A DNA stretch of 64,000 bases from Leptospiraceae bacterium (GTDB taxonomy: Bacteria > Spirochaetota > Leptospiria > Leptospirales > Leptospiraceae), in the NCBI GenBank assembly GCA_017996175.1, contig JAGOHK010000007.1:1-64000 (forward strand), read 5' to 3'. Positions 26,267 to 35,416 of the stretch are shown one piece after another. Within the stretch, counting starts at the first letter, position 1. Each line of letters starts with the position of its first letter. The translations under genes and the position numbers were made by a program. The notes under the pieces are model-generated. The model searched no databases, was not told the origin of the DNA, and saw nothing but the letters and a program-made list of their open reading frames with translations.

Positions 26267-27415
26267 TCAAGTTAATTTACGTACAATACTTTCAATCGCC
26301 ACCGTTAGTCGCTCTATCTCTTCCGAGTTTGTAAAGTAACCAGTCGAAATTCGAATAGCGCGCAGAGCTTCTTCTTTAGTATAACCCATTCTAAGTAGAG
26401 AAAAACTCGGATCTCGGGTGCGGGATTTACAAGAAGAACCAGTGGATACTATTATATTAGCCTCCTCCATTCCCATCATAAAAAAATCGACCTCTTCAAT
26501 AGGAAGCAGGGTAAACGTAGTAGAAGGAAGTCTATCTGAATTTTCCGCAATGATTTCTGCACCTAATTCTTTTAGCTTTTTTTCCATTTGGTTTCGGTAA
26601 GTTAGTAAACGTTTGTTTTTTTCTTCTAAAGAGGCTAATTGTAATTTGGCAGAATTTTGGAATGCTAGAATGGCTGGACTATTTTCTGTTCCCGCACGAT
26701 GACTATTTTCTTGGTTTCCACCTTTAAAGACTCCAAATTCTTTTTTGAGGTATTTACTTGGAAGATAACAAAGACTAGCCCCCATTCCACCACCAATTTT
26801 ATGCCCACTAAAAGTAAAACCTTCTAAGAGAGAATAATCAATTTCAATTTTTCCAAATGCCTGCATTAAATCCGAAAATATTGGCATATCATATTGACTG
26901 GTAATGGAATAAATTTTTTGTATCGGTTGAATTACACCCGTTTCATTTCCAGCATAGATTACAAAAACAGGAGAGGTTTCTTCTTTCAGTTTGTTTTCTA
27001 AATCGTTTAAGTTTATAGTCCCTGATTTATCTGTTTTTAAAAGTTCAAATGGAATTTCAAAATAATCCAGGCTTCCATAAAAAGAAGAGTGTTCAAAGGG
27101 AGAAACAAGAACTCGTTTGAACTTTTTTAAATACTCCACAAGAGAAGCGACTAAGAGCGCATTAGCCTCTGTACCGGTAGAGCAGAATACAAATTGATTT
27201 TTATCTTTATTTGTAATTTCTCCAAAATACGCCCTAGCATTTTCTAAAACAGACTGCCGTGATAGAGAAAATCTTGTTGCACCAGATGGATTAAAAAAAT
27301 TTTGCGAATACTCTTTGTAAGCCTCTAATAGAATTTCAGTAAATGGTGGATGAGTGGCATTATAATCAAAGTAAAGAATGTCGTTTGAGTTACTTGGACT
27401 GCTTATTATACTCAC
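26267..27415 (-). CDS. Class V aminotransferase, NifS/IscS-like cysteine desulfurase
   Basis: 382 residues. The PLP lysine lies in FSGHKIGGG (about residue 203), preceded by the Asp/Gln/His pocket elements (FSDLMQAFG). H-R-A-G-T-E-N and the mobile-loop cysteine in TGSSCKSRTRD (about 328) fit a cysteine desulfurase, which would pass sulphur to iron-sulphur cluster or thio-cofactor synthesis. The loop lacks the usual S-A-C-T/S pattern, and no iscU or scaffold gene is adjacent, so a specialised partner is likely. Start is GTG at 27415, with a 4-base overlap with the upstream TPR gene. Confidence 0.82.
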   Translation of the reverse strand: MSIISSPSNSNDILYFDYNATHPPFTEILLEAYKEYSQNFFNPSGATRFSLSRQSVLENARAYFGEITNKDKNQFVFCSTGTEANALLVASLVEYLKKFKRVLVSPFEHSSFYGSLDYFEIPFELLKTDKSGTINLNDLENKLKEETSPVFVIYAGNETGVIQPIQKIYSITSQYDMPIFSDLMQAFGKIEIDYSLLEGFTFSGHKIGGGMGASLCYLPSKYLKKEFGVFKGGNQENSHRAGTENSPAILAFQNSAKLQLASLEEKNKRLLTYRNQMEKKLKELGAEIIAENSDRLPSTTFTLLPIEEVDFFMMGMEEANIIVSTGSSCKSRTRDPSFSLLRMGYTKEEALRAIRISTGYFTNSEEIERLTVAIESIVRKLT

Positions 27416-28722
27416 TCTATTTCATCTGCCTCTTTGATTCTACCCAATTTTTTATACGTTTCGCGTAACGTATTTTTATAGTCATCTAACAAATCTCTCT
27501 CCAGTTTTCCTTCCACGTTCGCGATATGAATCTGTGCAGAGCTAAGTGATATTAATGCCTCTTTATATTTTCCTTGTTTAAAATGACATTTTGCAATCAT
27601 AAGCTCGGATTGAAACTTATGGCTCGTGCTAAGATGAATTTGTGTCATAGATTCATCCTTTAAATCAATTGGTTCTTTCGCACCGATAAATTGTCGTTTT
27701 GCGCTTTCATACTCTCCCATATTAAAGAGTAAAATTCCTCTTTTAAATCGGAAGTTTCTCTCGCTTAGCTGCTGTTTGGGATCTTCCGTACCCTGTAAAA
27801 AGAAAAGAATAGTATCATATAGTGCATCCGCTTCATAAGGAGAAGATTCTCTGAGTTTTGTATCAAGTAACAAAATATTTAAACCGCGAATATAATCCAT
27901 TAGGAGAGGTAAATTGTGATTTTCCTTAATATATTTCCACACAATCGTTTTTTTCATAAGCGGACTTAGTCCATACATTTCTTTTCTGTCTGTAGGTCCT
28001 GCGAGTCCAAACAAACGAAGAATCGGAGCAAAAAAAGACTGGTTCTTTTTTAGAATCTCTTCATCTTCTTTATCTAAAATTTCTTCTACATAAGCATCGG
28101 AAAAATTTAAATAAGTAGTATAAGCGAGGATAATTTCCTCTGGTCTACAGACTGCTCTTGCCACAGTACGAATTTTATCTGCTGCCAAAATTTCTGGTCC
28201 TGAATAATTTAATCCACGTTTGTAATAATCTAATGCACTTAGAATTGCGTTAATATTATTTTTCCAGTATTCATTTGGATTAGTCACACTCGGGAGTTGT
28301 TTACGAGTACTACCTAATCCGTTAGCCGACAACTCCCTATCACTTGTCCAATATTTATTTTGTTCTAACCAAGTTGGATTTTGCAACACATCATCTTTTT
28401 TCCCGGCTACTTTGTAATAATCGCAAGCTGCTTCCATCTGCTCAAGATGTGCGATTAAAATTCCTTCCCGTTTTTTCTCGTCTTCCAATTCTTTTTCAAT
28501 CCGGTCAGATTTAATTGAATCTTCTAGATTTTTCGCAAGTATGTCATCTCCCTTACTCAAAAATTTCTTCATTACCTTAGGAGAATAGCCGCTCGGGGAC
28601 ATAGTGATTGCATACCAATTTAGCAGGGAATGTCTATTGTAGATTAGAACCGGGAATGTAATGAGCCAAATGATTCCGATAGCAATTACATAGATAAGAT
28701 TGTCTTTTAAAATTTTAAGCAA
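27412..28722 (-). CDS. Membrane-anchored TPR-like protein
   Basis: 436 residues. One N-terminal membrane helix (about 9-30) is followed by a long soluble helical region with a C-terminal TPR-like pair (about 325-425, for example FNMGEYESAKRQFIGA and KCHFKQGKYKEALISLSSA). No enzyme motif is seen. Start is a TTG at 28722 with GAGGA upstream. Its stop overlaps the GTG of the NifS-like gene. It may be an inner-membrane scaffold; the link with the desulfurase is only positional. Confidence 0.7.
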   Translation of the reverse strand: MLKILKDNLIYVIAIGIIWLITFPVLIYNRHSLLNWYAITMSPSGYSPKVMKKFLSKGDDILAKNLEDSIKSDRIEKELEDEKKREGILIAHLEQMEAACDYYKVAGKKDDVLQNPTWLEQNKYWTSDRELSANGLGSTRKQLPSVTNPNEYWKNNINAILSALDYYKRGLNYSGPEILAADKIRTVARAVCRPEEIILAYTTYLNFSDAYVEEILDKEDEEILKKNQSFFAPILRLFGLAGPTDRKEMYGLSPLMKKTIVWKYIKENHNLPLLMDYIRGLNILLLDTKLRESSPYEADALYDTILFFLQGTEDPKQQLSERNFRFKRGILLFNMGEYESAKRQFIGAKEPIDLKDESMTQIHLSTSHKFQSELMIAKCHFKQGKYKEALISLSSAQIHIANVEGKLERDLLDDYKNTLRETYKKLGRIKEADEIE

Positions 28723-28876
28723 TTAATCCTCTTCTCGTTTCTTTCTAAAAAAAATTACGTTATTACTAATAGAATCGTAAAAAAACCCGATTCTGTAAAT
28801 TAAATTATTGGTTTATTGGGCTCTTTATTTAGTTAAGTACTAGAATCAGACGAATAAGTTTACAGGGTAGAACAAT

Positions 28877-30862
28877 ATGAGCGTATTTCTTATTTTTATT
28901 ACATTAATCCTAGGTGCTTTTTCAGCTAACTTTGCCGATTCAGAAAAACTGAAGACTTGTAAGCCAATTCTGGGAGACCCTGACCAAACCGAATACATAC
29001 CAGACTTTATCCTTTCCCTCGGCTTAAAGGCGCAAGTGCAAGCAAACCATGCAAGAAACAACACACAAATTATCGCCTTTCATAAAAAAGCAATCCAGTA
29101 TTTCCAAGCTTATATTTCCTGTGCCAAAGAACAGAATTTACCTGTGAGCAATACCACCTATTTTCAAAAAGCTACCAGTCATTTTGAAATCAAAGAATGG
29201 AATGAAAGTTCTACAGATGTAGATATGGCGCTCAGCCTTTCCGAAAATAAGCAGTACAAAGATGCTTTGATTCTAAAATCCAGACTTCTCATCAAACAAA
29301 ATAAATTCAAAGAGGCAGCTGACCTTTTAGAGAGTGTAATATCATTTTACTCCGATGATTCAGACATACTTTATTTTTTAGGTTCTCTCAATGCGGAAAT
29401 TGAGAATTATCCCAAGACGATTCTTTACTTTACTTCTCTCTATAATTCCATTCAAAAAAAAGAAGGTAACAGTAAGTATAGAAATTATACTCTCAAATAT
29501 CTAGGCGATATTTATTCTAAAAAAGGAGACGCCTACAAATCTCTGCACTACTATAAACTTTATTTAAAATACAAAGAGAATGACCCTGACGTTTTTTTTA
29601 CTGTTGCGCAAATACTTATCACAATTGGAGAATTCAATGAATCTAGAAGTTATCTAAATAAAATTCTTAAAATAACTCCTGACTCAAAGCCCGTCATACA
29701 GCTATTAGCCGAAATGCATTTTATAGAAAATAAAATGTTTTCTCTTTCTTACTTCGAAAATTTACAGAAAGAAGGTAAAATCAAAGACGAATCATTGTTA
29801 GGCTCCATTTACAAGGTATTAACCGGCAAACATAAAGAAGCCGAAGATTATTTTGTAGGAATGTCCACCAAAAATCCAAACAGGTTATCTCTTCGAATCG
29901 CACTCATCATTATCTATTCCAAACTAAAAAAAACTACAGAGCTTGCAAACGAGTTAAGAGCCACCTCTGAAATTGCTTATTCCTACAAACAATACAATCT
30001 TGCGATAGAGCTTTCTATGCAACTTTTAGAATTATCTCTCACTAACCCAGAACTCAAAATTCGCCCTGCCATTGTATATGATTTTATTGCTACTTGTTAT
30101 GAGGACAGCGGTGCACCTTTTTTAGCCATTCACTATATTAGAAAAGCCTTAGATATTTCCGAAAATGAGCAGGAAAAAATAAACCTATCTCTCCATTTGG
30201 CAAATACATACAGGAATACAAAGATTAAGCGCTACGAAGAATCAAATAAGATCCTGGACACTATTGTAAATAGTGGAAATCCAAATGTACATTTTATTTA
30301 TGGACTCAATTATTTTTCTCTAAATCAATTCAAAGAAAGTATCTCTGCCATTACAAAAGCAATCACGATTGATCCCAAAAATCCCAACTACTACTTTTTT
30401 AGAGCAAGTGCATTCGAAAAAGATAAACAACTAAAAGAAACGATTCAGGATTTAAAAAAATCTATCGAGTTAGACAATACTAATGCGGCTACTTACAATT
30501 ATATCGGTTATCTTTATACTGAGAATAATATGGAGTTGACGCAAGCTTACGAATACATCAAACGTGCGGTAGAGTTAGAGCCTGACAACGGATCTTATCA
30601 GGACAGTCTTGGTTGGATTTTATTTAAAATGGAAAAACTAAAAGAATCTCTTCACCATCTCAATCTTGCAATGCAAATAATGTTAGACAAGAAAGAAGAT
30701 GACCCTGTAGTCTACGATCATTTAGGAGATTTATTTTATAAACTAAATGATCCAGATAGCGCAACCGAGAACTGGAAAAAATCTATAGAGATACAGAATA
30801 ATAACACGGAAAAAGAAAAAATTCTGCAAAAAATTAAAAATTTAGATATAAATAAATCTTAA
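28877..30862 (+). CDS. Secreted or envelope TPR-repeat protein
   Basis: 661 residues with a signal sequence (about 1-20). The remainder contains roughly a dozen TPR units, for example KDALILKSRLLIKQNKFKEA and the C-terminal block AYEYIKRAVELEPDNGSYQD. Late repeats are the most canonical. The plan resembles periplasmic TPR proteins that act with outer-membrane lipoprotein or polysaccharide machinery. It is followed by the LolB-like gene after 15 bases, and the two probably work together. A short hairpin (28774-28797) lies in the divergent promoter region. Confidence 0.8.
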   Translation: MSVFLIFITLILGAFSANFADSEKLKTCKPILGDPDQTEYIPDFILSLGLKAQVQANHARNNTQIIAFHKKAIQYFQAYISCAKEQNLPVSNTTYFQKATSHFEIKEWNESSTDVDMALSLSENKQYKDALILKSRLLIKQNKFKEAADLLESVISFYSDDSDILYFLGSLNAEIENYPKTILYFTSLYNSIQKKEGNSKYRNYTLKYLGDIYSKKGDAYKSLHYYKLYLKYKENDPDVFFTVAQILITIGEFNESRSYLNKILKITPDSKPVIQLLAEMHFIENKMFSLSYFENLQKEGKIKDESLLGSIYKVLTGKHKEAEDYFVGMSTKNPNRLSLRIALIIIYSKLKKTTELANELRATSEIAYSYKQYNLAIELSMQLLELSLTNPELKIRPAIVYDFIATCYEDSGAPFLAIHYIRKALDISENEQEKINLSLHLANTYRNTKIKRYEESNKILDTIVNSGNPNVHFIYGLNYFSLNQFKESISAITKAITIDPKNPNYYFFRASAFEKDKQLKETIQDLKKSIELDNTNAATYNYIGYLYTENNMELTQAYEYIKRAVELEPDNGSYQDSLGWILFKMEKLKESLHHLNLAMQIMLDKKEDDPVVYDHLGDLFYKLNDPDSATENWKKSIEIQNNNTEKEKILQKIKNLDINKS

Positions 30863-30877
30863 AAAAACAGGAACAAT

Positions 30878-31684
30878 ATGAAAAAAATATTCCAACTACT
30901 CCTACTATTCTCCTTTTACAGTTTTAATAATTGCAAAACTGATACGTCCATTGTAAATGCGCCTGATTTTGACGAATCCAAACAAGCACAAAATCTAAAA
31001 TACACTGATCCTCGCGCGAAGTCGTTAGTCGAAATAGTAGAACGATTAGAAAAAAATTCTAGTTCTTTTACCGGCGAATTTTCAATGAAAATTCTTTCTG
31101 GAGACAAACTAAAAGAGGCAAATAATGTGAATGGGAAAATTTTCTTCGACAAGGTTTCCGGAAAAGTAAAAATTCAACTCATGGAGCCGTTCTTCGGCTT
31201 AATCATTTCTCAAATCGTATCCGATAGCACTACTATTCGAATCAAATCTTCCGGACAGGAAAAAATCCACGAACAATCAATGGGAGACATCCACATGATA
31301 GATCCTACTTCCCGCAAACCGATTGTTATCCCCTATCCTATCATCTACTTCACCATCGCACAAAATTTTATAGAGGAATTTAAATCTGAAAAAAGTTATC
31401 TCAGTCCTGGAGAAAAAAGAGTTCTTGTAAAACGTGGAAACGATGAATATAAATACTTTTTTTATGATAAAGGTCTATCCTCATTAGAATATACTTCCGA
31501 AGAACGAAACATTAAAGCCATCTGTCAAGTTCCAGAGCAATACCGAACAGGTGACCATCCACCCGGAAGACTCACCACTCGCGTAACCGATATTAGCCTT
31601 AATCAAGACACTTCCCAAGTAGACATCCAGTACAAAAACGTTAGGCGAAATGTAAATATTCCTGCGAGTACGTTTAATTTTTAA
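30878..31684 (+). CDS. LolB/LolA-fold-like lipoprotein
   Basis: 268 residues with a lipoprotein signal (LLLLFSFYSFNNC). The next 200 residues alternate short strands (FTGEFSMKIL, NGKIFFDKVSGKVKIQLMEPF) in the manner of LolA/LolB-type lipoprotein carriers, with DUF4292-like character. I cannot confirm the fold. If right, it would bind lipoprotein acyl chains at the outer membrane; leptospires lack an obvious classical LolB, which makes the position next to an envelope TPR protein notable. AGGA lies just before the ATG. Confidence 0.55.
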   Translation: MKKIFQLLLLFSFYSFNNCKTDTSIVNAPDFDESKQAQNLKYTDPRAKSLVEIVERLEKNSSSFTGEFSMKILSGDKLKEANNVNGKIFFDKVSGKVKIQLMEPFFGLIISQIVSDSTTIRIKSSGQEKIHEQSMGDIHMIDPTSRKPIVIPYPIIYFTIAQNFIEEFKSEKSYLSPGEKRVLVKRGNDEYKYFFYDKGLSSLEYTSEERNIKAICQVPEQYRTGDHPPGRLTTRVTDISLNQDTSQVDIQYKNVRRNVNIPASTFNF

Positions 31685-31708
31685 GCTCAACTAGGAAGTG
31701 AGCGAATT

Positions 31709-33004
31709 ATGAAACGATACGGTCTTTTATTATTATTTGTTTTATTTTGTGAGTCTTGTGTTTCTTTTTTGGTAGATGCATTTAACGGGAAAGAACGAAC
31801 CTACCTTTTCGGCTTCATGGATACTTCTGGAAAAATTGTAATTCCACAGGAATTTGAAGGAGCAAATAGATTTAACCATGGACTAGCACCTGTAAAAAAA
31901 AATAACCTCTGGGGTTACATCAATCTAAAAGGCGAAGTAGTAATTCCCTTTCAGTTTAAATCTGCAAATGAATTTTCAGACGATCCAGTACTCGCCGCAG
32001 TTGAGATAGTAAATCCAGAAGTATCTGAAAAAGGTTGGGGTTATATTGACACAAAGGGTAATTTCATTATACCCCCTTCTTTTTACAATGCCACTCCATT
32101 TCGAGAAGGAGTCGCCGAAGTTGCCACAAAGAAATTCAAATACAAAAATGTTTCTAAGCGATATGACAAATACTTTCTCACTAAATCAGGAAAATACATT
32201 TATCACAACGGACTTTATTCTTATTACTCCGGTCCGGGTAGGTTTTCGGAAGGACTAATGCCATCCTGTAAAGATGGGAAATGGGGATTCAAAGATATAA
32301 ATGATAATTGGATAATTGAACCAAAATATACGATCGTTGGAAATTTTAAAGAAGGACTTGCACATGTGCAGATAACAGACCCTAACCCCTACACAGACTG
32401 TGAATTAATTGCAGAGAGAGAACCCTATGGTCTTTGGGGATATATTGATAAAACAGGTAAAGAAGTAATCGAAAAGAAATTTAGAATGGCTAGTAGTTTT
32501 AGCAAAGACGGACTTGCGCTTGTAGATGAAATGTTTCAAACAAAGGATACGATTCCTTCAAAAATGTATACTCGCTATTTTATTAACCGCGAGGGAAAAA
32601 AAGTTATCGATTTAAAATTTCAAAAAGCAGAAAGTTTTAGGGACTCTGGTTATGCTCTTGTCGGTCCCGATGAAAAAAATACTCTTTCTCTTAAACCTTA
32701 CACTACTGCATTTATAGATACAAAAGGAAATAAAAAAGAATTTAAACTGCAAAACAACGAAGAGATTTTTTCAGTTAGAGAAGGCACAAAGGAAATGTTT
32801 AGGGTCACTTTACAAATCAGACCTGATCCAAATAAGTATGAGCATAAGTACATTAGCCGCTACTATTTCACAAAGGATTTAACAGAGGCTACTACGCAAG
32901 ATTTCCCACCCTGTTTTGGTTGGTTTACTGATCCACCAAATTGTATGACTGGTGATTTTTATGAAGGACTCGCTTGGATAGCAAAAGAAGTAAAACTAGA
33001 GTAG
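31709..33004 (+). CDS. WG-repeat lipoprotein
   Basis: 431 residues with a lipoprotein signal (FVLFCESC). It contains about seven WG/KWG-type repeats with the pattern W-G-Y/F-x-D/N-x-x-G-x-x-V-I-P-x-x-F (for example LWGYINLKGEVVIPFQF). These repeats usually form beta-propeller-like structures on the surface or periplasm. Function is unknown. The gene follows the LolB-like gene by 24 bases with an AGGA site. Confidence 0.85.
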   Translation: MKRYGLLLLFVLFCESCVSFLVDAFNGKERTYLFGFMDTSGKIVIPQEFEGANRFNHGLAPVKKNNLWGYINLKGEVVIPFQFKSANEFSDDPVLAAVEIVNPEVSEKGWGYIDTKGNFIIPPSFYNATPFREGVAEVATKKFKYKNVSKRYDKYFLTKSGKYIYHNGLYSYYSGPGRFSEGLMPSCKDGKWGFKDINDNWIIEPKYTIVGNFKEGLAHVQITDPNPYTDCELIAEREPYGLWGYIDKTGKEVIEKKFRMASSFSKDGLALVDEMFQTKDTIPSKMYTRYFINREGKKVIDLKFQKAESFRDSGYALVGPDEKNTLSLKPYTTAFIDTKGNKKEFKLQNNEEIFSVREGTKEMFRVTLQIRPDPNKYEHKYISRYYFTKDLTEATTQDFPPCFGWFTDPPNCMTGDFYEGLAWIAKEVKLE

Positions 33005-33084
33005 AAATTTTTTCTTTTTATTCTTTCCATATTAACTAATCCTAAGAATTATGTGAAGAAATCCATTATAAAAAAGGACACTTT

Positions 33085-33522
33085 ATGAAATCATTCACGA
33101 TTCTATTTCTATTCAGTTTATCTTTCTTTTCCCTTTTTGCAAATGCTGAATCAGCAGAAAAAGCAGAGGCTCTGTGTCATTGCCTAAAATCTGCCAAAAG
33201 TTCTAACAAACCAGCTGAGAAAAAAGCCTGCCTTGACTTACGAGAAAAACAAGTGAAAGAACTTGGAAAAGGTTCACCTGCCTATACCTCCTATATAAAC
33301 CTACTTGGGGAATGCGAACGAGAAATGATGGGTGTATCTAAAACTTCCTCCGAAGGTTCCTATGAGGATAAAGTCAAATCTGTCTGTGATTGTTTTAAAA
33401 CTGAGGGTAAACAAAATAAGCCTAAGTGTTTTAAAATGCAATCTGAACTTGGAAAATCATTTAGCGATGACATAGAAAAAAAGAAAAAGTTTAACTTAGA
33501 AACTGGATCTTGTGATAAATAA
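33085..33522 (+). CDS. Secreted cysteine-rich protein with internal duplication
   Basis: 145 residues with a signal peptide (about 1-22, cleaved near ANA-ES). Two similar modules follow: AEALCHCLKSAKSSNKPAEK...CLDL...GEC and VKSVCDCFKTEGKQNKP-KC...GSC. Each holds a C-x-C pair, N-K-P and later cysteines. They probably form disulphides in the periplasm or outside the cell. No family is recognised. An AAGGA-type ribosome site precedes the ATG. Confidence 0.75.
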   Translation: MKSFTILFLFSLSFFSLFANAESAEKAEALCHCLKSAKSSNKPAEKKACLDLREKQVKELGKGSPAYTSYINLLGECEREMMGVSKTSSEGSYEDKVKSVCDCFKTEGKQNKPKCFKMQSELGKSFSDDIEKKKKFNLETGSCDK

Positions 33523-33606
33523 TAGCTTTAGCGCTTGTTGCCAAGTTAGTGAATGCTAGACCAAAAGATCGGTCATTGAGCGATATCGGTGGTATTCAGT
33601 TTTTTC

Positions 33607-34937
33607 TCAAATCGAATACTTCTTTCTTTTGCGCCAGAGCGTAGCAATATCTATTTTTAATATATCTGCTGCTTCTTTAAAGTCGGATGTGTAAGAAAGA
33701 ATTTTACTGATATGTTTTTTTCCATTTCTTCTAAAGAAAATAAATCGTCTTTTTTATTTTGAGAAACAACTCTAAATTCTTCCGGCAAATGGCTAACGTC
33801 AATCGAATTTTCTTTTGCTAATACAACTGCTCTATGAATTGTATTTTCTAATTCTCTTACATTCCCTCTCCACGGGTGGGCTTTTAGTAAAAATAAAGCG
33901 TTTCTAGTTAAATCCTTTTTTTTATCTTTGGAGAATTTTTCGATGAAGTGGTTTGCTAAAATTTCAATGTCCTCTATTCTTTCTCGTAAAGGCAAAATTT
34001 TTATAGAAACTCCATTTAAAAGATAGAAAAAATCCGCCTTGAACGTTTTCTCTTGAATAGCCGCTTCTAGGTTGGTATTGGATGCTGCTATAATTCGAAC
34101 ATTTACTTTTTTTGTTTCGGAATCCCCCGCACTTTCAAATTCTTTGGTTTGAAGAACACGAAGTAGCCTAGATTGAAAGGCAAACGGCATTTCTCCGATC
34201 TCATCTAAAAAAATAGTTCCTCCATCGGCTAATTCAAATTTACCTTTTCGATCTTTAGTTGCTCCGATAAAGGCATCTTTTACATGACCGAATAACTCAC
34301 TTTCCAAAAGCCCTTCTGGAATTCCGGCACAATTTACTTTAATGAAAGGTTTGTCTGACCTAGAACTTTTTTCGTGAATGTATTCAGCCATTAGCCCCTT
34401 ACCGGTACCACTTTCTCCACAAATCAGTACACTGATTTCGCTATCCGCGACTTGCTCTGCTATTTGAATAGTATCGAGGAATTCTTTATTCTGGGTAATG
34501 AATTTGCTACTTGCGACCAAGTTATAAAATCGTTCCTTTATTTTTTTCAATTCTGATTTAATACTATGATACTCAATTGCCTTTTTTACAAAAAAAGGGA
34601 GCTCTTTTACTTCTACAGGTTTTTGTAAGATATGATAAGCGCCCATCTCTACGGCTTTCAAAGCATTATCAAACTCTGCAAAACCAGAAATGATAATGAC
34701 AGGGACATCCGGCGAATACTTTTTAATTTCCTCAAGTACGGCAAACCCACTGAGTGGAGGTACATAAATATCTGCAAATACTAAATCAAAATTTTCTTTT
34801 TTAATTAGTTCAAGCGCTTCTTGAGAGTTGGCTACTGTATGAATTACATAACCTAGTTCATTTAAACATAATTCGAATAGTTCCAATAGAGACAAATCAT
34901 CATCGATGACAAGGATTTTCGATTGTTTGATTTGCAT
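33607..34937 (-). CDS. NtrC-family response regulator, HTH in the -1 frame
   Basis: A receiver domain (phospho-Asp in VFADIYVPP, Lys in ILQKPVE) is followed by an AAA+ domain (Walker A GESGTGKG, Walker B GGTIFLDEIGEM). The zero frame ends at 33657 after about 24 residues that look wrong. Moving to the -1 frame at the A7 run (33715-33721) yields 35 more residues, HISKILSYTSDFKEAADILK and then TLWRKRKKYSI, a normal Fis-type HTH. The loop that normally reads GAFTGA is DAFIGA, so sigma54 contact may be lost. ATGs at 34943 or 34937 follow a GGAGG site better than 34961. Confidence 0.85.
33714..33721 (-). other. A7 run containing a canonical A_AAA_AAC slippery heptamer
   Basis: In zero frame the codons read GAA AAA AAC. 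A -1 shift puts CAT ATC AGT in frame and restores the HTH. This can be programmed frameshifting, transcriptional slippage, a true one-base deletion, or a base-calling error. No strong downstream stem was seen by eye. Confidence 0.7.
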
Positions 34938-34961
34938 ATTCATTGTCCTCCGATAATACAT

Positions 34962-35416
34962 TCATTTTAGTTTAATGCAAGCAGATTACAATTTTTTTAA
35001 AGATACTCGAAAGAACAAGAAAGAATTACAAAATCAATTCTAATTTAGGCAAGAGGTAAATTTTGATTTACCACATCTCACTTCATTTTGCAATTTTATT
35101 TCTATATGCCAATTCATTTTGCAATGCTTTTGTTCTGCAATACTTTTATTGCCATTTTTTTTTAATAACGTGAATTCGATTTAAGACATTAGAAAGAATA
35201 AGTAGCACCTTTAAATGTCATTCCCGAGTTCTTTTGTCGGGAATCTCTACCTCTAAAGATCCCCGACAGAAAATTTCGGGGATGACAAGAAGGTTAATCC
35301 TTACACCGAGTTCACGTTATTTATTAATAAAATATTTGAGGATACTCTATATTAGACGCAATATCCTTTGCATCAGTCAACTGCCCGATGATTTCAATCC
35401 ACCAACAACGACTTTT
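34962..35416. other. Gene-free region upstream of the NtrC-type gene
   Basis: A 455-base AT-rich space. It holds an inverted repeat GGTAAA-N6-TTTACC at 35055-35072, two copies of TTCATTTTGCAAT (35082-35094 and 35113-35125), and a 158-base palindromic element at 35164-35321. No coding frame is convincing; the 63-codon plus-strand frame at 35234 starts inside the repeat. Confidence 0.6.
35164..35321. mobile_element. MITE-like element with nested palindrome
   Basis: AATAACGTGAATTCG at 35164-35178 is matched in inverse by CGAGTTCACGTTATT at 35307-35321 (14 of 15). Inside it, 35216-35292 is a full copy of the GTCATTCCCGA palindrome also seen at 15686-15765. There is no coding capacity. Terminal inverted repeats around a nested palindrome are what a non-autonomous element would look like; no transposase is nearby. 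Confidence 0.55.
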
